Below, piece after piece: positions 4,333-6,269 of a stretch of DNA of 6,269 nt. The stretch lies in NCBI GenBank assembly GCA_030691555.1, contig JAUYEB010000077.1:1-6269 (forward strand), in the 5' to 3' direction. The stretch comes from Candidatus Bathyarchaeota archaeon (GTDB lineage Archaea > Thermoproteota > Bathyarchaeia > TCS64). The position numbers were made by a program, and so were the translations under genes. The notes beneath the pieces are model-generated. The model was given only the letters and a program-made list of their open reading frames with translations. It searched no databases and was not told the DNA's origin. How positions within the stretch are numbered: the first letter of the stretch is position 1; each line of letters begins with the position of its first letter.

Positions 4333-5391
4333 ATGAGTCTGTCAGGCCTAGGCGGCGACCTCTCGGGGCTACCCGTCCTGAGGGACGCCAAGAGGAGGCG
4401 CTTCAGCAGCTACGACCGAACCGGCGGGAACAAGGACTTCCTCGCAGTCCCCGCGGGGGAGACGGCGGTCCTCGCGGAGATGGAGGGCGCGGGCGTCGTC
4501 AAGCACATCTGGGTCACCATACGGACCCGCGACGAGTTCTTCCTTCGCAAGCTCGTCCTCCGAGCCTACTGGGACGGCGAGGAGAACCCCAGCGTAGAGG
4601 TCCCCATAGGCGACTTCTTCGGCATCGGCCACGCCATCAGCAAGAACTACGTCTCGGCCCCACTCCAGATGAGCCCCGAGGACGGGAAGGGCTTCAACTG
4701 CTGGTTCCCGATGCCATACTCCAAGGGTGCCAAGATCACCGTCGAGAACCAGGGGTCATGGGACTGCGAGGCGTTCTACTACTACGTCGACTACGAGGAG
4801 CACAAGACCCTGCAGGAGGGACTGGGCAGGTTCCACGCCACGTGGCACCGCGAGAACCCGACAAAGGGCGACGACGGCGACGAGTGGGACAACCCAACCT
4901 GGCTCTTCCGCGGCGAGAACAAGGATGGGAAGGAGAACTACGTCATCCTCGAGGCCGAGGGCAAGGGCCACTACGTCGGCTGCAACATGAACGTCCACAA
5001 CCTCCGCCCCACGCAGCGCTTCAACTGGTACGGCGAGGGAGACGACATGATATTCATAGACGGGGAGAAGATGCCGAGCCTCATCGGCACGGGTACCGAG
5101 GACTTCTACGGGATGAGCTGGTGCCCGACGCAGGAGTACTGCGCCCCATACCACGGGTTGCCCCTCCCCGGCTCGGACAAGAACTGGAACGGCAAGATAA
5201 CTTGGTACCGTTACCACATCCTTGACCCCGTCTACTTCGAGAAATCCATCAAGGTTACGATCGAGCACGGACACGCCAACAAGCGCAGCGACGACTACAG
5301 CAGCACCGCCTACTGGTACCAGACCGAGCCCCACAAGAAGTTTAAGCCCCTCCCCCCAGTACAGGAGCGTCTGCCGAGGGAGAAGCCATGA
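4333..5391 (+). CDS. DUF2961 protein, glycoside hydrolase family GH172
   Basis: A 352-residue protein from ATG 4333. A longer frame is open back to 4111, but those extra residues are a low-complexity shadow of the PIN remnant, and family similarity begins at SGLPVLRDAKRRRFSSYDRT. DUF2961 marks seen: RFSSYDRTGGNKDF (23-36), GAGVVKHIWVT (52-62), AYWDGEENPSVEVPIGDFFG (78-97), CWFPMPYSKGAKITVENQG (123-141), then NWYGEGDDMIFIDGEKMPS (231-249) and IGTGTEDFYGMSW (251-263). GH172 enzymes are beta-jelly-roll proteins that cleave furanosides; known members include a difructose dianhydride I synthase/hydrolase and D-arabinofuranosidases. E235 (GEGDD) and E256 (GTGTED), 21 residues apart, fit the catalytic Glu pair as I recall it for the bifidobacterial enzyme. 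There is no signal peptide, so it should act inside the cell on an imported oligosaccharide or glycoside. Its stop overlaps the next gene's start (ATGA), marking an operon with a sugar isomerase. The substrate cannot be told from sequence alone. Confidence 0.88.
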   Translation: MSLSGLGGDLSGLPVLRDAKRRRFSSYDRTGGNKDFLAVPAGETAVLAEMEGAGVVKHIWVTIRTRDEFFLRKLVLRAYWDGEENPSVEVPIGDFFGIGHAISKNYVSAPLQMSPEDGKGFNCWFPMPYSKGAKITVENQGSWDCEAFYYYVDYEEHKTLQEGLGRFHATWHRENPTKGDDGDEWDNPTWLFRGENKDGKENYVILEAEGKGHYVGCNMNVHNLRPTQRFNWYGEGDDMIFIDGEKMPSLIGTGTEDFYGMSWCPTQEYCAPYHGLPLPGSDKNWNGKITWYRYHILDPVYFEKSIKVTIEHGHANKRSDDYSSTAYWYQTEPHKKFKPLPPVQERLPREKP

Positions 5392-6269
5392 AAGTAGGAG
5401 TGTTCAGCCCCAACGACGCCCGCCCCTGGGTCCGAGAGGACAACATCGACCACATGATCAGCCAGGAGAAGCTCCTAGTCGACGCCCTCAAGAAGGCCAA
5501 GGTCGAGGTGGTAAGGGGCGGCGAGAAGCACCCTAAGATGGACCAGATAGCTTGGAACACCCGGCTCGTACAGGAGCACATCAGGCACATCGCCGAGGCC
5601 AAGCCGGAGACCCTCATCATCAACCAGGGTAGCTGGACATTCCCATGGGACAGCGTCGACGCCGTAAAGCGATACGCCGCTGAGACGGGGGACGTCCCCA
5701 GGGTCGTCATGTTCAGCCACAAGGACCCGACGGTCCCCGGCCTAGTCGCCGGCATGGCAGCCGGAGGGGGCCTCACAAGAATAGGCGTCCCCTTCAGCCA
5801 CGTCTTCGGCGACATCAAGTCGGACAAGACCGTCATAAAGCGCCTCCTAGCCATACTCGCATTCAACGAGCGCCGCGCAGCAGAGGCGGAGACCGCCAAG
5901 AGGGTCATCAGCGACCTCAAGGCGCAGAAGTACCTCGCCCTCGGCGGCATGAGCCTCAAGATGCCGACCACGACCGCAGACGTCGACCAGTGGCAGAAGC
6001 TCTTCGGCATCAGCTACGAGGCGCTCGACCAGAGCGAGCTCCTCCGCAGGGCGCTCACCATGGTCGAGTGGAGCGGCAAACCCGGCGAGGGGAAGTACAA
6101 GATACTCGACCCCCGCCTCAAGAAGGCGGCAGACCACATCCAGAAACACGGCACCATCAGCTACACCCGCCCAAAGCTCAAGGAGTTCGCCAAGATGCTC
6201 CTCCAGCTCAGTCTCTACTACGCCGGCGAGGACATAGCCGAGGAGTACGCAGTCACCTTCGCGGGCATC
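5388..6269 (+). CDS. L-fucose/L-arabinose isomerase-like protein (partial, runs off right edge)
   Basis: I translated 294 residues from ATG 5388; the gene continues past the window. The start overlaps the upstream TGA as ATGA, with a purine-rich GAGGGAG just before it. The order of motifs fits the FucI/AraA superfamily (COG2407-type): an N-terminal Rossmann-like domain beginning MKVGVFSPNDARPW; LIINQGSWTFPWDSV (77-90); VVMFSHKDPTVPGLVAGMAA (107-125); RIGVPFSHVFGDI (131-143); and the domain junction LALGGMSLKMPTTTADVDQW (183-202) followed by KLFGISYEALDQSELLRRA. The last part parallels the FucI segment that runs from a GGR-M-like turn through a D/Q-W helix to a DQ-E-RRA helix. The window ends at AEEYAVTFAGI, before the part expected to carry the metal-binding Glu/Asp/His ligands, so catalytic competence cannot be judged. 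These enzymes are Mn-dependent aldose-ketose isomerases; FucI accepts D-arabinose as well as L-fucose. Coupling to GH172 suggests it processes the sugar released there. The exact sugar is inference. Confidence 0.8.
   Translation, partial: MKVGVFSPNDARPWVREDNIDHMISQEKLLVDALKKAKVEVVRGGEKHPKMDQIAWNTRLVQEHIRHIAEAKPETLIINQGSWTFPWDSVDAVKRYAAETGDVPRVVMFSHKDPTVPGLVAGMAAGGGLTRIGVPFSHVFGDIKSDKTVIKRLLAILAFNERRAAEAETAKRVISDLKAQKYLALGGMSLKMPTTTADVDQWQKLFGISYEALDQSELLRRALTMVEWSGKPGEGKYKILDPRLKKAADHIQKHGTISYTRPKLKEFAKMLLQLSLYYAGEDIAEEYAVTFAGI

Noticed and set aside
4756..6010. Long open frames on the minus strand opposite the GH172 and isomerase genes (192 and 222 codons)
   Set aside because: They are rich in Val, Leu and Ser with no recognisable motif, and lie fully opposite genes with clear family motifs. 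High GC in third positions keeps antisense frames open.

Overview
The window looks archaeal, GC-rich (roughly 60% by eye, not counted) and probably thermophilic. Supporting signs are TATA-type boxes placed for short-leader or leaderless transcripts, GAGGTGA-type ribosome sites, a T-tract terminator after the tRNA, a DRG-like GTPase with a TGS domain, an N-terminally anchored DUF4382 protein rich in N-glycosylation sequons, and an archaeal-looking tRNA-Val with encoded CCA. A lineage related to Thermoproteota/TACK archaea is my best guess. Nothing here proves the phylum.

Layout. (1) 1-1315, minus strand: a two-gene redox operon. A GltD-like FAD/NAD(P) oxidoreductase lacking the usual N-terminal Fe-S domain is followed 9 bp later by a ferredoxin with two [4Fe-4S] motifs, which runs off the left edge. 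The flavoprotein probably passes electrons between NAD(P)H and the ferredoxin for an enzyme encoded outside the window. (2) 1316-1560: divergent promoters, tRNA-Val(GAC) and its terminator. (3) 1561-1917, minus: a small HExxH...E putative metallopeptidase resembling ImmA/IrrE. (4) 1918-2099: a divergent promoter region. (5) 2100-3263, plus: a DRG/OBG-like GTPase with an unusual P-loop (Arg for Lys) and a degenerate G3 motif. (6) 3370-3900, plus: a membrane-anchored DUF4382 protein with its own promoter. (7) 3901-4332: a pyrimidine-rich probable terminator, a strong GNRA-type hairpin and the C-terminal half of a VapC-like PIN toxin on the minus strand, probably decayed. (8) 4333-6269, plus: a translationally coupled pair, a DUF2961/GH172 glycoside hydrolase followed (ATGA overlap) by an L-fucose/arabinose isomerase-like protein cut by the right edge.

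The most interesting unit is the last. A GH172-family hydrolase and a FucI-like ketol isomerase in one apparent operon suggest a small intracellular route that releases a furanose sugar and isomerises it. D-arabinose is an attractive but unproven substrate, since GH172 includes D-arabinofuranosidases and FucI enzymes accept D-arabinose. The remaining genes look like unrelated single units around a tRNA. I see no CRISPR array, insertion sequence, riboswitch or origin.
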